A stretch of DNA of 64,000 nt from Amoebidium appalachense. Lineage: Eukaryota; Ichthyosporea. A program made the position numbers and the translations under genes. Of this stretch, positions 1 through 28,794 are shown piece by piece; the stretch's first letter is position 1, and each line of letters starts with the position of its first letter. A model generated the notes under the pieces. It had not been told where the DNA came from, searched no databases, and saw only the letters and a list, made by a program, of their open reading frames with translations. The stretch lies in contig CAVNZM010000002.1 in the NCBI GenBank assembly GCA_963693365.1, forward strand, positions 6,572,001 to 6,636,000, in the 5' to 3' direction.

Positions 1-58
1 CCTCCATCCTCTCTCCCGCACCCTACCCCAAACTCCCCCTCACACATTCGTTTTGCAG

Positions 59-617
59 TCTGTTGTTGGGCGGCCCTTCCGCTACATTTTAGATCGATTT
101 GCAAGTGCCAGGTAGGTGTCCCCTCCCCCCCCCCCCCCCCCCCCCCCCCCCCGGGCCCCACCCTTCTCCCCCAGATTTGCTTTTTGCCCTCGTGGTTTAG
201 AGTTAAAGTTCGGGAATTGTGGATGGCTACCCCGCTTTCCCGGCAATTTCTCTATTTATGTTGGCTTTTTGTGTATGTGTTTCGTTCTTCCACCCCACTA
301 CGTCTCGCCTCCCTTCCCCCGATCCCCCTCTCCCAAGATGCATTTCCCTTGCCCAACACCACTGCAAACCACCCCTCTTTGCTACCCACCCGAGGGTTCC
401 CCTGGGCTTAGAATGAGAGTTGTACCCACAGGTTTACATACACGGTATGCACACCCTAAGTGGACACACACACACACACACACACAGGTGCACATGCACA
501 CACACACACATGCACACACACACACATGCACACACACACACATGCACACACACGCACACACAAATGCACACGCATACACACAAATGCCCCCTGCCCCCCA
601 ATCCTCTCCCCCCCTCG

Positions 618-657
<40 letters not shown>

Positions 658-2179
658 GGCCATGGGTCGAAACTCAAATACTGTGGATGGCTTGCCCCCC
701 CTTGAGAATATGCTCTAAATATGATGCACACCCCTTGTGTTTGCCCTGTTTTGAAAATCTGCATTGTGTTGTCCGTTGTTGTTGCGTACTCAGTACACGC
801 CAACACATCCCAACCCCCCCCCTCCCCCCCCACCCCGCCCCACTCCCACCCCCCATCCCCCTCCCCTCCCCCGTCCCCAGTCCCCCACCCCCCTACCTAC
901 ACACAACACAATCTGAATTGTGTTTTCCATTATAAAACCATGCTTGCTTCTCTGTAACACATTTTCCTTCCCCCCCCCCTCCCCATCCCCCCCTTGTTTT
1001 GTAACTTTAACACACTCTCAACCCCGCTCTCTCTCCTCCTACCTACCCCCCCCCCCCCCCCCTCCCTCCCCCACGCCCCGCCCCCTTTCTTGTACTGTAC
1101 CACACTCACCCCCTCCCCCCCCCCCCCTCCCCCCCCAGTGAGCAGCTAGAGGTCAACCTTACGGTGGTATCTCGGCCCAGTGCTATCAGTTTCACCATCG
1201 ACAGAACAAAACTGCCAAAGGCATCCCTGGTACCTCCCTCCCCCCCCCCCCCCCCCCCTCACAGAGGCACAGACACACACACACACGCGTCCTTACCCCA
1301 CCCTTACCTGTCCCCTAACTCCCGAGTTTCTGGTTTTACCTTTTCTGCTTGCCGACCTGGTCCTTTCCCTCTTTACAATTCTTCCTGTAACTTGTTTTTA
1401 GACTATTGCACACCTTACGTAACCCCGCATGTTTCTAGGTATAGGTTATGTAACCCTTCAACTGCAGATAGATGTGGTATGTAGAGTGGTTTTGCAATGA
1501 GTAGGGGTCGGAAGCAGCACATCTTGAAGACTGCTATCTTTCCTATGTATGCCGTGTACTGCCAATCACCCACAAAAAGCTCTCCGGCTGGCCCCTCTCC
1601 TCTATTTCCTACACTATTGGTGGCTCGCTCCTTTTCCCCCCACAGTTGTCACTCCACACCACCCACACTAAACATGTGGCTACTTGCTCAGTTTTATCAC
1701 GTGCAGTGGCATGTATGACGGATTTCTCTTGTTTTGTTCTTCCGCCGCCCCCCCCCCCCCCCCCCTGCCCCCCTCCCCCCTCCCCCACCCTTCCTCCCCT
1801 TTCTATTCTTCGTCTCCCCCTCCCCCCCTCCCCCCCCCCCCCCCCCTTCTCCTTCCAACATCTCTCCCCCCCCCCCCCCCCCCGCCCCGCCCGCCCCCGG
1901 CCACCCCCCCCCCCCCCCCCCTCCCCCTCCCTCCACCCCTTACACCCCCACCTACCACCCACTGACTCACATACACGGGCAGGGTATGAGTGTGGTAGCT
2001 GGGGAGATAGTGAGTGTCGAGAAGGGGGGCCTGGCTGACATGGCAGGGGCTATGGTAGGGACCCCCCCCCCCCTCCTACTGACCGTTGCTCTTGTTTCTC
2101 TCTCCCTCTTTCTGTTTTGTAAACCTGCATTGTATTGTCCTTTGCATAATTGTGCTTCAAGCTCTGCAACACGACAGTC

Positions 2180-2227
<48 letters not shown>

Positions 2228-2585
2228 TTCCCTTTCACTCTGCAAACACACACACTGGCTACTCCCCCTCTCTCCCTCCTTAGCGATTTCTGGTCACATC
2301 GACCCCTGCTACACAGTTATGGTCGAGAGTCCCCCCCCCCCCCCCGCCCCGCCCCTTCACCCGTGCACATATACTGGACTTGTAATCTTCCTTCATCCCA
2401 TTCTCCCAACCCCCACCCTTCCCCCCCTTGCCCGCCCATCCATTCCCGCTTATTTGTGGAGGTTAAGGGACAACCCGTGAGATGGGCTCAGCTTTTAGTG
2501 TCTTCTGCCGGCACCATTGTTGTGATTTGTGTTCAAGGTTTTTGCTAATGTGATAGCTTGCTAGTTTACCTCTTCTCTCCCCCTC

Positions 2586-2625
<40 letters not shown>

Positions 2626-2831
2626 CCCGGCGCCCATGGGTCCTTCACCACCAACCAGCAGGAAAAAAAAGTATATTCCAGTCGAAAGAGGGATTTTGCA
2701 CAAAAGCTACCCCCCCCCCTCTCCGTCATGCAAATCTTTGTGTGGTTTGCACTCTGCATTGTATTGTCCGATATGGATGTGTACTTTGTGCTCTATAACA
2801 TATATTACCCTCCCCCCCTCCCTCCCCCCCC

Positions 2832-2872
<41 letters not shown>

Positions 2873-3006
2873 AAAAAAAAGAAAAAAAAGAAAAAAGATC
2901 CTTTCTGGCTCATGATATTTATCATCCTTTGTTGTCCTTAATGCTGTGTACAGCACTCTAACCCTCCCCCCGCCGCCTACTCGGCACACACACACACACA
3001 CACACA

Positions 3007-3041
<35 letters not shown>

Positions 3042-3299
3042 GGCACACGCACACGCACACGCACACGCACACACGCACACACACACACACACGTACACAC
3101 ACACACACACACACACACAGGCGGGCTACATGATCACGGAGATCAACGGGCGTAGTGTAGTGGGTCAGCCTCTCAGTATCATAGAGGGGGGCTGGCAGAG
3201 AGGCAGATAGAGATCACAGCTATGCCCACAGACCTCTACACTGCTCTTGTGGATGACTCGGATGCAGTGGCAGCTATGGCTCTAAGGGCGGCACAGTAG
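59..3299 (+). CDS. PDZ-domain protein, C-terminal part (5' end outside window)
   Basis: Four exons join in frame: 59-111, 1139-1229, 1983-2054 and 3121-3299, all with GT-AG borders. Together they encode a PDZ domain at the extreme C-terminus. The strand order is visible: [19 protein letters not shown] (first strand plus a GLGF-like loop split by an intron), [35 protein letters not shown] and [16 protein letters not shown]. The GG-A-x-x-AG and INGRSV motifs resemble the second PDZ of X11/Mint (APBA) proteins, but a specific orthology is inference. A role binding C-terminal peptides of membrane proteins follows from the family. The last exon needs one extra G in the run at about 3185-3190 to stay open to the TAG at 3297; as written it is out of frame there, probably a homopolymer error. 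The protein must start upstream of position 59. Confidence 0.85.
618..655. repeat. poly-C run, 38 bases
   Basis: Pure C run in the first PDZ intron, directly after CA-repeat DNA (about 460-590). Similar runs recur in nearly every intron. Confidence 0.95.
661..800 (+). mobile_element. SINE-like repeat copy, degenerate
   Basis: Contains GGGTCGAAACTC, a TACTGTGGATGG block and a CTGCATTGTGTTGTCCGTTG block in the same order as the fuller copy at 8841-9291. It is followed by a C-rich stretch. It lies in the first intron of the PDZ gene. Confidence 0.6.
2183..2227. repeat. poly-C run, 45 bases
   Basis: Uninterrupted C run in the third PDZ intron. Confidence 0.95.
2710..2895 (+). mobile_element. 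SINE-like repeat copy with C-tract then A-tract tail
   Basis: Matches the 3' half of the family: a GTTTGCACTCTGCATTG block, then GTGTACTTTGTGC, followed by about 45 bases of C-rich tail and then an A run broken by single G bases (about 2863-2895). Confidence 0.6.
3001..3120. repeat. CGCA/CA microsatellite forming a 3' splice site
   Basis: (GCAC)n and (CA)n repeat whose last CAG is the acceptor of the terminal PDZ exon at 3121. Confidence 0.9.
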
Positions 3300-4377
3300 A
3301 GATGTGTGCGTGTGTGTGGGGGGGGAGGGGGAAGGGGAGAGGGAGGGAGGGAGGGGGTGAGGGGGGCGGGGGAGGGGGGGGGGGGGGAGGGGCTTGTGTA
3401 TAGATGTGTTAAGGAGAGGGGGGGGGGGGGGGGGGGGTAGCTGTTCTGTTTCACGGTGCTGCTTATTTTGGGGATGTGATTATACTTGGGGATCATGCAT
3501 ATGTGGGTCGGCAAAGTGTGTAATGCTGGCTGGGTTTTTTACCCCTTGTGTGTGTGTGTGTGTGTGTGTGTGTACATGGGGGAGCAAGGGGGGGGGGGGG
3601 GGGGGGGGGGGGAGGGAGGGGGAGAGGGGGGCTGATTATTGGGTACTGTACATCTCAGTAAACAAATGTTAGTTTTGTGAAGGCTTACTAGCACCCGTGA
3701 CTGCCTACAGAATTGCCTTCTTGCTCTGGCGGATTATGGTTTGTGCACATCTATGAACAAGTGCTGAGTCCTTTGTGGACACCGGAGGACCAATGTCAAG
3801 CCTCTCTGTACATGGCACGTGTGCACATGTACAGAGATAGTCGGTCCCCAAGGGCTTGCCTCCCCCCCCCCCCCCCTCAACAAAAAAAAAAAAAAAAAAA
3901 AAAAGAAAAAGAAAAACACACACACACACACACAGACATTACACACCGCCACCGCCACCAAAACACCCACACACGCGCGCACACACACGGTGACAGGCGC
4001 AAACACATCACACGTGACACGCACATACACCAACACACATCAATACAGTACTTTAGTAAATGCAAACAGAACTGTTGTAATATTACAGTAATCATCAAGG
4101 GGGGGGGGGGGGGGGGGGGGGGGCATTCATCAAATCGAATGTAAGGATTTGTGGACTAAATAAGGCTATTATGTTATCCCCCAGCAACGCTCTTATCAGT
4201 TGCATCAAGCGCACATATTTGGAAATAATTGGCCATCGCTGATAGGCCATCTTTTTTCTGGTATGTAAACAAAACATGCCATCAACAGTTCACTTCACTC
4301 ACGAAGCTTTGGAGTTCACTCCCTGAGTCACAATAGATCTTTCGTCTTTCTCTTTCGTCTTTTCCGAAATCCCCACC
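3300..4377. other. intergenic: PDZ gene end to PDI start
   Basis: Holds G-rich runs (3320-3437, 3589-3612, 4099-4123), a short GT repeat (3548-3573), a poly-C then poly-A compound (3863-3906) followed by CA repeats, and about 250 bases of ordinary sequence before the PDI start. No TATA box or other recognisable promoter motif was seen, and no gene. Confidence 0.6.
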
Positions 4378-5970
4378 ATGTTTGGGATGCCCCGTTTTCT
4401 GTGCGCGCTTTTAGCGCTGTCTGCGGTTGACCTAGCGCGAGGGGAAGAGGAAGAATTCTACAGCCATGGAAATGTTGTCGTTCTGTCTGAGGCCACGTTC
4501 CAAGACGCGGTCGGGCAGGCAGACACCATCCTTGTCAAGTTCTATGCCCCATGGTGCGGCCACTGCAAGGTACTGTTTGTCATCCTCCTTTGCTACTCTT
4601 TTCTTTTCCCATCAATCCGACATTTTCCCTGTGCTCTCCTCTACTTCACCTTCCCCCCCCCCGGCCCTCCACCCCACCCCACCCCACCCCTCCTCCCCCC
4701 CCCCTCCCCCCCCCCCTCCCCCTTCCCCCGGACTTCCCAGCAACCCCAGCTCTTTACTTTCTTTCCTTTACTCCCTCTTGTCACCTGAAGTCCCTTTACG
4801 GCCAAAAGAGTACCCAATAATGATCCCTTTTTGGCTGTCAAGTGTTTTTTGCAGTTCTCACCTGATCTTTGCTGTCAAGATCCTGGCTTCTATGCAATCA
4901 CGCTAACAACCACAAACGCACACAACCCATTATAAAGGCAAGAACCTGCTCTGTTACCTTTCCATACCTTGGCGCTCCCACGGCGCACGCATCAATCTCC
5001 CGGGGTTCAAAAAACTCATCTTTTTTTTTTTTTCTTCAGACGTTGGCGCCTGTGTACCAGGAGGCAGCCAAGCAGCTGGAGGAGGAATACGACGGCAAGG
5101 GCCTCCTGGCCACTGTGGACTGCACACAGAACGGCCCCCTGTGCAGCAGCCACAACATACAGGGGTAGGTGCGGGGGGGAGGGGGGAGGGGGGGGGGGGG
5201 GGGGAAGCGGGGGGAGAGGGGAAGGTAGAGATTGAGTTGAGCTTGGATGGGTGCTTGGAGACAGGTTCAATTCGAGAGGTTGTAGTGCAAGATAGGGTTT
5301 TTTTGGGGGGGGGGTGGGGGGGGGGGGGGGGGGGGGGGGACGGGGGCGGGGGGAGAAGGGAGCTGAGGCAAGCATACATACGGGTTGAACAAGAACATTA
5401 CCATGGGCAATTTTAACCATGTTAACGGTTGTGCTCCTCCCCCCTCCCTCCCCCTTCACTCTCTCCTGCCCCAACCAGTCTTTCATCTCGGCCTCCCTCT
5501 ATCGTCCCTGTCTGCTCGTTTACATTTATGCACACGCCTTACGTACACTACACCGTACATTTATGGTTGTCTATCATGTTGCTTCGTACCGTCCAGCACT
5601 TCCTAACCCACGGATTATTCATTCCACAGCTACCCCACAGTTCTTCTCTTCAAAAAGGGTGAAAGGGTAGAGCAGTATTCTGGTCAGCGTACAGTTCAGG
5701 CCATAGTTGACTATGTAGCATCCAAGGCAGGCAAGAGCAAGACCAAGGCAGAGAGACTGACGACCTATGCTGTGGCCATGCACGAGGAGAGCTTTGAGGC
5801 CGATATCAGCGTCAAACAGGCCATGCTGGTCATGTTCTACGCCCCCGTGGTGTGGCCACTGCAAGGTCTCTTGCTTTTTCCTTTTTTTTTTTCCCTTTTC
5901 TTCTTTCTTCTTCTTCTTCTTCTTCTTCTCTCTCTCTCTTTTTTTTCTTTTCGTTTTTTTTTTTTTTTTT

Positions 5971-6001
<31 letters not shown>

Positions 6002-6305
6002 GGGTTGGAGGGGGGGTTGAGGGGGCTGGGGGAAGGGGGCACGGGGGGAGGTGGGGGGGAGGGAGGTTGAGTGTTGGGAAGAAGGAGCACTGGGGAGGGT
6101 GAGGTGTGTGTGTGGTGGTGGGGGGGGCGGGGGGGGGGGAGGGGGGGTGTCGTTTGGGTGTTTGGGTGCCATCTCCTTAGAGGTTGTTGAAATCTTGTGT
6201 TTGTGGTGGGTAAAGGGGTGGCTTAGGGGCAAGGAATCAAGGTGAAGATGGTGGTGGTGGTGGTGGTGGGGAGGGGGGGGGGGGGGGGGGGGGGGGAGGG
6301 GGGGT

Positions 6306-6343
<38 letters not shown>

Positions 6344-7525
6344 TTATGTACACGTTGACTGTTCGTGCATGCTTCTCTGCTTAGAGAGAAGAGGGGAGGT
6401 TGCATGGGATCACTTAAGATTGTTGTTTCAGGTTGTAATCATGAATATTTGCCTTTTTTTCCTAGTTGCCCCCTTCCCCCCCCCCCCCCCCCCCCCCCCC
6501 TTCTTCCAACAAAAAGTCACCCTTTCCACCCCTCCCAAACACTCAGACACAGTGTCTGTTTTCATGCCCATGCCCACCTCCTGACGGAACGTTCTCGAAC
6601 CCACCAGAACCTCAAACCGCACTATGAAGAAGCCGCAGAGGTTTTGGCGACCAAACACGACATTAACGACGTCATGGGAATGGTCGACTGCACAGAGAAC
6701 AGAGACCTGTGCCAGAAATACGAAATTAAGGGATACCCTACCATGCTTCTCTTTAAGGGGGGTGCAAAGGAGGAGAAATACGCCAACGCGCGCACCACGG
6801 ACGCGCTCGTTAAGTACTTGTTAAAGCACACTGGAAAGGAGGCGGAGGAGCCTAAAAAGGAAGGTGGGGTGGTGGTGGTGGAAGAGGGGGTGTCTGTGTT
6901 GGGCGATGATTCGCTTGCCGGCTGGCTGGAGGGCAGAGACAAAGCCCTGGTGATGTTCTATGCCCCCTGGTGTGGCCACTGCAAGGTGTGTGCTCCCTTT
7001 TGCTCTCTTCTTTCCGCTTCTCCCCCTCAACTGCCCCCCCCCCCCCCCCCCCCCCTCCCCCCTTCCCCCCTTCCCCCCGCCTCCCCCGGCGCCTTCCTCC
7101 GCCTTTCCCCACCACCACCCCACCCCCCCATCCACCCTTTTCTTCCTGTTTGTGCTACAGTTCCCCTTCTTCCTTGCTTTTTTACTATGCAACCACGTGC
7201 TCCATGTGTTGACCCTGTTGTGAAGGGGTGCTTCTTTTGCATACCAGCCAATAAACCAGTCCCCCCCCCCCCCCCCCCCCCCGCCTGTCTCCCCCCTTCT
7301 GCCTCCTTTTTTACTTCATGCCTTATGACGTGGCTGTCACTGTATTGAAAATCTATTATGTCCCCAGGCCCCCCCCCCCCCCCCCCCCCCCCCCAACAAC
7401 AACACCAACAACCACACCCACCCACCCACCCACCCAGTCCCTTCCCCCTTCCTCCCGTGGAACCGCACCAAACCTTTTGCGGCTGCTGGCGCGCCTGTCG
7501 TTTTGACCGTCACACACTTACACAA

Positions 7526-7563
<38 letters not shown>

Positions 7564-8009
7564 ACTTATCCACCCACCCATTCACTCACTCACACATACA
7601 CACACAGAAACTTCACCCGACCTTCTCCGAGACAGCACTCCTCCTTGCCAAGGAACACAAGATGGAGAATGTTTTGGGCCACGTCGACTGCACGGTTAAT
7701 GCAGACTCGTGCAACAAGTACAACATAAGGGGCTACCCCACTGTTCTTCTTTTTCGCAAGGGAGTGGAGCCACTAAAGTATCAAAACCCACGTACAGTGG
7801 CTGCAATCACTCAGTTTGTACTCAGTGATACCCCTGAAAGCGTCAAGCCTCCCCCCCACCCCCTGAGGCACCTAAGGAGTATGAGAAGGTGTGTGCCTAA
7901 TTGTGTGTGCATGCTCTGTGTGTGCCTGTTCGTGTGTACATGTTCTGTGTGTGCATGTGTTCTGGGTGTGCATGCATGCATGTGACATGTGCGTGTTTGG
8001 TATGTGTGG

Positions 8010-8048
<39 letters not shown>

Positions 8049-9258
8049 CCGCAGCGTCATGTGTATATGCTGGGCCCGCTAGAGGGTGAAGGGGGGAAGG
8101 GGGGGGGGGGAGAGAGAGAGGGGGGAGGGTGGGGGGGGGGGGGGATGTGAGGGACGTTTTGGGGCTTTGGGCCTGGCCGATCGAGAGCATTGATTTGTTG
8201 ACTCGAAGGTGAGTGCCAAGCACACTGCTATGTTTGCTGCCTTCTCGTTCATATAGCAACCTCCTCCCCCCCCCCCCCCCCCCCCACACACACACACCCC
8301 CCACCCACTCACCCACCCCATCCCCACCCCACCCCCTTTTTCCGGTCTGCTGTTTCTCAATCTTCTCTTTCTGTGGTTTTTTTTTTTTTTTTTCATATCA
8401 CAATTTACGTTCATCTCTCTCTTTCTAACCCTCTGACCAACCCTTCAGGACACCAAGGTAGTGGTGCTGACGGCAAGCAATGCTGCCGATGTGCTTTCAG
8501 CCAATCCCCTCGTCATGATCAAGTTCTATGCCCCGTGGTGTGGTCACTGCAAGGTAATTATTCCCCCACCCCCACCCAACCCCTTCTCCGCGTTTTCGAT
8601 TGGTTTCTTCTCCCTACTTCTCCATCTGTTTCCCTTTCTCTCCCCATTAATGCAGTACATTACCCCCCCCCCCCCCCCCCCCCCCCTCCCCTCCCCCCCC
8701 TCCTCCTTCCCACTCACCCCACCACCACTGCTACAGCCATCAAATAGTCCTTTGTCGCATTCTGCCCCCCCCCCCCCCCCCCCCCCCTCGGGACTTAATT
8801 CTTTTCAGCTGGTGTAGTATGTTAGCCAGGGAAGTATCGACTTAGGTATCGACGGGGGAGCTTCCTAGAAGCCCCGTCTCCTGAGTTCCTATCTATATTT
8901 TTCTTGCTTCTGCTTACTGCTGCAACTTTAACCCCCGGCCTTTCCCACTGCCCTTGCCTGCATAAGCAACCCTGCTCGTCTCTGATCAAGACGGGTGACC
9001 TACTCATGTTCAAGTGAAACAGTATCTGAGTTGGGTTTCGTTAACGAGGGGAATAGGTCGAAACTCGGGTACTGTGGATGACGTGGGCCCCCCCTGAGGA
9101 TGGGCTCTGCTTATTATGCATACTCTTTATGTATGGCTTGCATTCTGCATCGTGTTATCCGTTTGTTCTTGTGTACTTCGTACTTTTTGACGCATTCAAA
9201 ACCCCCCCCCCCTCTTCCCCCAACCAAAAGGCAAAAGGCAAAAGGCAAAAGGCAAAAG

Positions 9259-9294
<36 letters not shown>

Positions 9295-9420
9295 CCTCAA
9301 CAAAAAATGTGTCCTAGCATGTCTAGGTCTGTCGTGTTCTAGGTTGTGGCTCTGTACAGTACAGTCTAAGTCGCTAGACCACGATCACCAACAACTTCCA
9401 ATCTCTGACCCCACCGCCCA

Positions 9421-9493
<73 letters not shown>

Positions 9494-9831
9494 CCATGGC
9501 GCCCGCCTACCATGACGCCTCGCGCCAACTTGCCGCCGACGGTTCTAAAGTTGTGCTTGCAACTGTAAACTGTGACGAACACCGTGCTCTGTGTCAGGAG
9601 AACGGAGTCACCGGATTCCCTACGCTTTTCCTGTTTACAAATGGACAGAAGGGGGAGAAATATAGCGGTCAACGTACTGTCACGGCTATTAGTGAGTATG
9701 TGAGGAAAGCAGAGGCGGCATTAGTGCGGGAAGCGGAAAAGAAGGAGGAAGCGGAAGAAAAGAAGCAGGGAGAGGATAAGAGGGAGGAAGAAAAGAAGGA
9801 GGAGAAAGAGGTAAAGCACGAGGAATTGTAA
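4378..9831 (+). CDS. protein disulfide isomerase with four CGHC thioredoxin domains, ER-retained
   Basis: ER enzyme that forms and rearranges protein disulfides. Exons: 4378-4569, 5040-5164, 5630-5865, 6608-6985, 7608-7888, 8449-8553, 9493-9831; about 551 residues. The start ATG sits in a good context (CCACC before it) and begins a signal peptide (about residues 1-22, hydrophobic CALLALSAV). Four thioredoxin folds follow, each with APWCGHCK (cysteines near residues 60/63, 180/183, 306/309 and 435/438) and a cis-proline segment (YPTVLLF, YPTMLLF, YPTVLLF, FPTLFLF). There is no room for the b/b' domains of classical PDI. The C-terminus is a Lys/Glu-rich tail ending KHEEL, a KDEL-type retrieval signal. 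Two one-base slips occur in C runs: one C too many before TGGTGTGG (about 5851-5855) and one too few in the Pro codons near 7851-7862. Both are most simply sequence errors, since splice phases fit once corrected. Confidence 0.95.
5978..6004. repeat. poly-T to poly-G junction
   Basis: A T run (about 5955-5980) passes straight into a G run in PDI intron 3. On the complement this is a C-tract followed by an A-tract, the same order seen at the tails of the SINE-like copies, but no family sequence is recognisable beside it. Confidence 0.7.
7889..8045. repeat. GT-rich microsatellite starting at a 5' splice site
   Basis: PDI intron 5 begins GTGTGTGCC and continues as imperfect (GT)n to about 8045. 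The donor site is the first repeat unit. Confidence 0.85.
8841..9291 (+). mobile_element. SINE-like repeat, longest copy, with C-tract and A-tract tail
   Basis: Most complete member of an interspersed family; the left border is uncertain. Landmarks in order: AGAAGCCCCGTCTCC, CTTCTGCTTACTGCTGCAAC, GCATAAGCAACCCTGCTCG, TCAAGACGGGTGACC, AGGTCGAAACTCGGGTAC, TGGGCTCTGCTTATTATGC, CTGCATCGTGTTATCCG and TGTGTACTTCGTAC. It ends with C-rich sequence, four GGCAAAA units and an A run (to 9291). It shares long near-identical blocks with 26399-26726 and 63570-63918 in reverse. GGTCGAAACTC is loosely like a Pol III B box; no convincing A box was found. It lies in PDI intron 6. Confidence 0.75.
9421..9492. 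repeat. CA microsatellite forming a 3' splice site
   Basis: (CA)n running directly into the AG acceptor of the last PDI exon at 9493, with no pyrimidine tract between. Confidence 0.95.
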
Positions 9832-10197
9832 GTGTGTGTAGGGTTCTAAGGGTTTGGATACTACTGAAATTTCATTGATAGACTGGTTTTATTGTGGTTC
9901 GTGAAGGATATACATGCAAAATTGCTGTCTATATGCAGGGAACCGTGTGGCCTTGTGTGTGCACCTGATTATATTGTTGTAGTTTAGTGAGCCCATGTTG
10001 TCTGATTTGTATTCGATACATATTTGGTTCCACACAGGATAATTCAATAAAAAATAGCAAATCACCCCTGACAGTGTTTCGGGGAGGTACACCTCAGTTA
10101 ATGATGACCAAACAATTACTTGGGTATGTGGCTGCCATTGTGAACTCATGTGCGCCTTTCTTTCGCTATATGCCATTTGTACTTCTTGACGTATTTA

Positions 10198-10239
<42 letters not shown>

Positions 10240-11317
10240 ACAAAACACACACACACGCACGCACGCACACACACACACACACACACACACAAGTGTAGCA
10301 GTATATGAGATGGCCTTCACCGTTCTCGTTGCTGAGCTCTAGCTATAGGTGAACGAATCGAAACTCGGGTACTGCGGATCACAGTGACTCCATGGGATCG
10401 ACCTTAATAAATATTATCCGGCTATTTGAAATTCCAGTGTGTGTTTTTTTGCGTGCTCAGTGCCATCGATCTGCCTGCAAAATATACGTATGTACATGTG
10501 GTGTTCGCTCGTGAGTGTGCCACACATCATTTCAGAATCTTCGAACTGTGCACATGTAACACATTCTGTCCCCTTCCCCCCCCCCCCCCCCCCCCCCCCA
10601 GTCTGGGGCCCGATAAGTGTACACACCCACCTACCCACACACATGCACCACTTGTACATGTCTACCTGGCTAAGAGTACATGGTGCTTGGGAAGGGTCTT
10701 GGAGGGCAACACGTGCTGGTCATGAACCAAACGCTTTATGCATACGCGTATATCATAATATTTACAGCATTGCAATGAGACTTGCTCGTCAGTTATATTG
10801 ACCATATAAAAGATACAATTATATATCTTATCAGTGACACGCACACGCACAACAATACATATCATAAACACATGCTCACCAAGCATACGGCATGCATCTA
10901 TTCCCAGGGCCACATACACATCCCATTTACTTCTCTACCCCACTACAAAGTTCAAACACACCTAGGCGGCCACATTTTTCTTGTGCACAGCACAAACGAC
11001 ATATCATCCATTGCCCACTGACGTCAGAGTCATCAATGACGTCAAACTAAGAAATCGATCACCTGCACATGTCGCTACTAGTAGTAGTCTACAATCACTA
11101 CATCACGTAGACCTTACCATCTTATCCCATGCACTGTGACAGCCAACCCGCACCCCGCATCAACTGTGCATCAACACAGTTGATGCGTCTGGAGCAGACC
11201 TGCTGCCCATATACACCCCTCATCCAGCCCTTTCCCCTACCCATTAAAATTTTAATTGCTACGTATGATTGGTGCGGTGCATTCATATACATGTGGGGCC
11301 TGTACAGTCATTCGTGC
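9832..11317. other. convergent intergenic region, PDI end to HECT-ligase end
   Basis: Mostly non-repetitive sequence with a poly-C run (10201-10239), a short CA repeat, another C run (10578-10599) and weak remnants of the SINE-like family near 10160-10200 and 10345-10380. No gene recognised. Confidence 0.6.
10046..10051 (+). terminator. AATAAA polyadenylation signal, probably for the PDI gene
   Basis: AATAAA 215 bases after the PDI stop codon, on the coding strand. It is the first such hexamer downstream. Confidence 0.5.
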
Positions 11318-28794
<17,477 letters not shown>

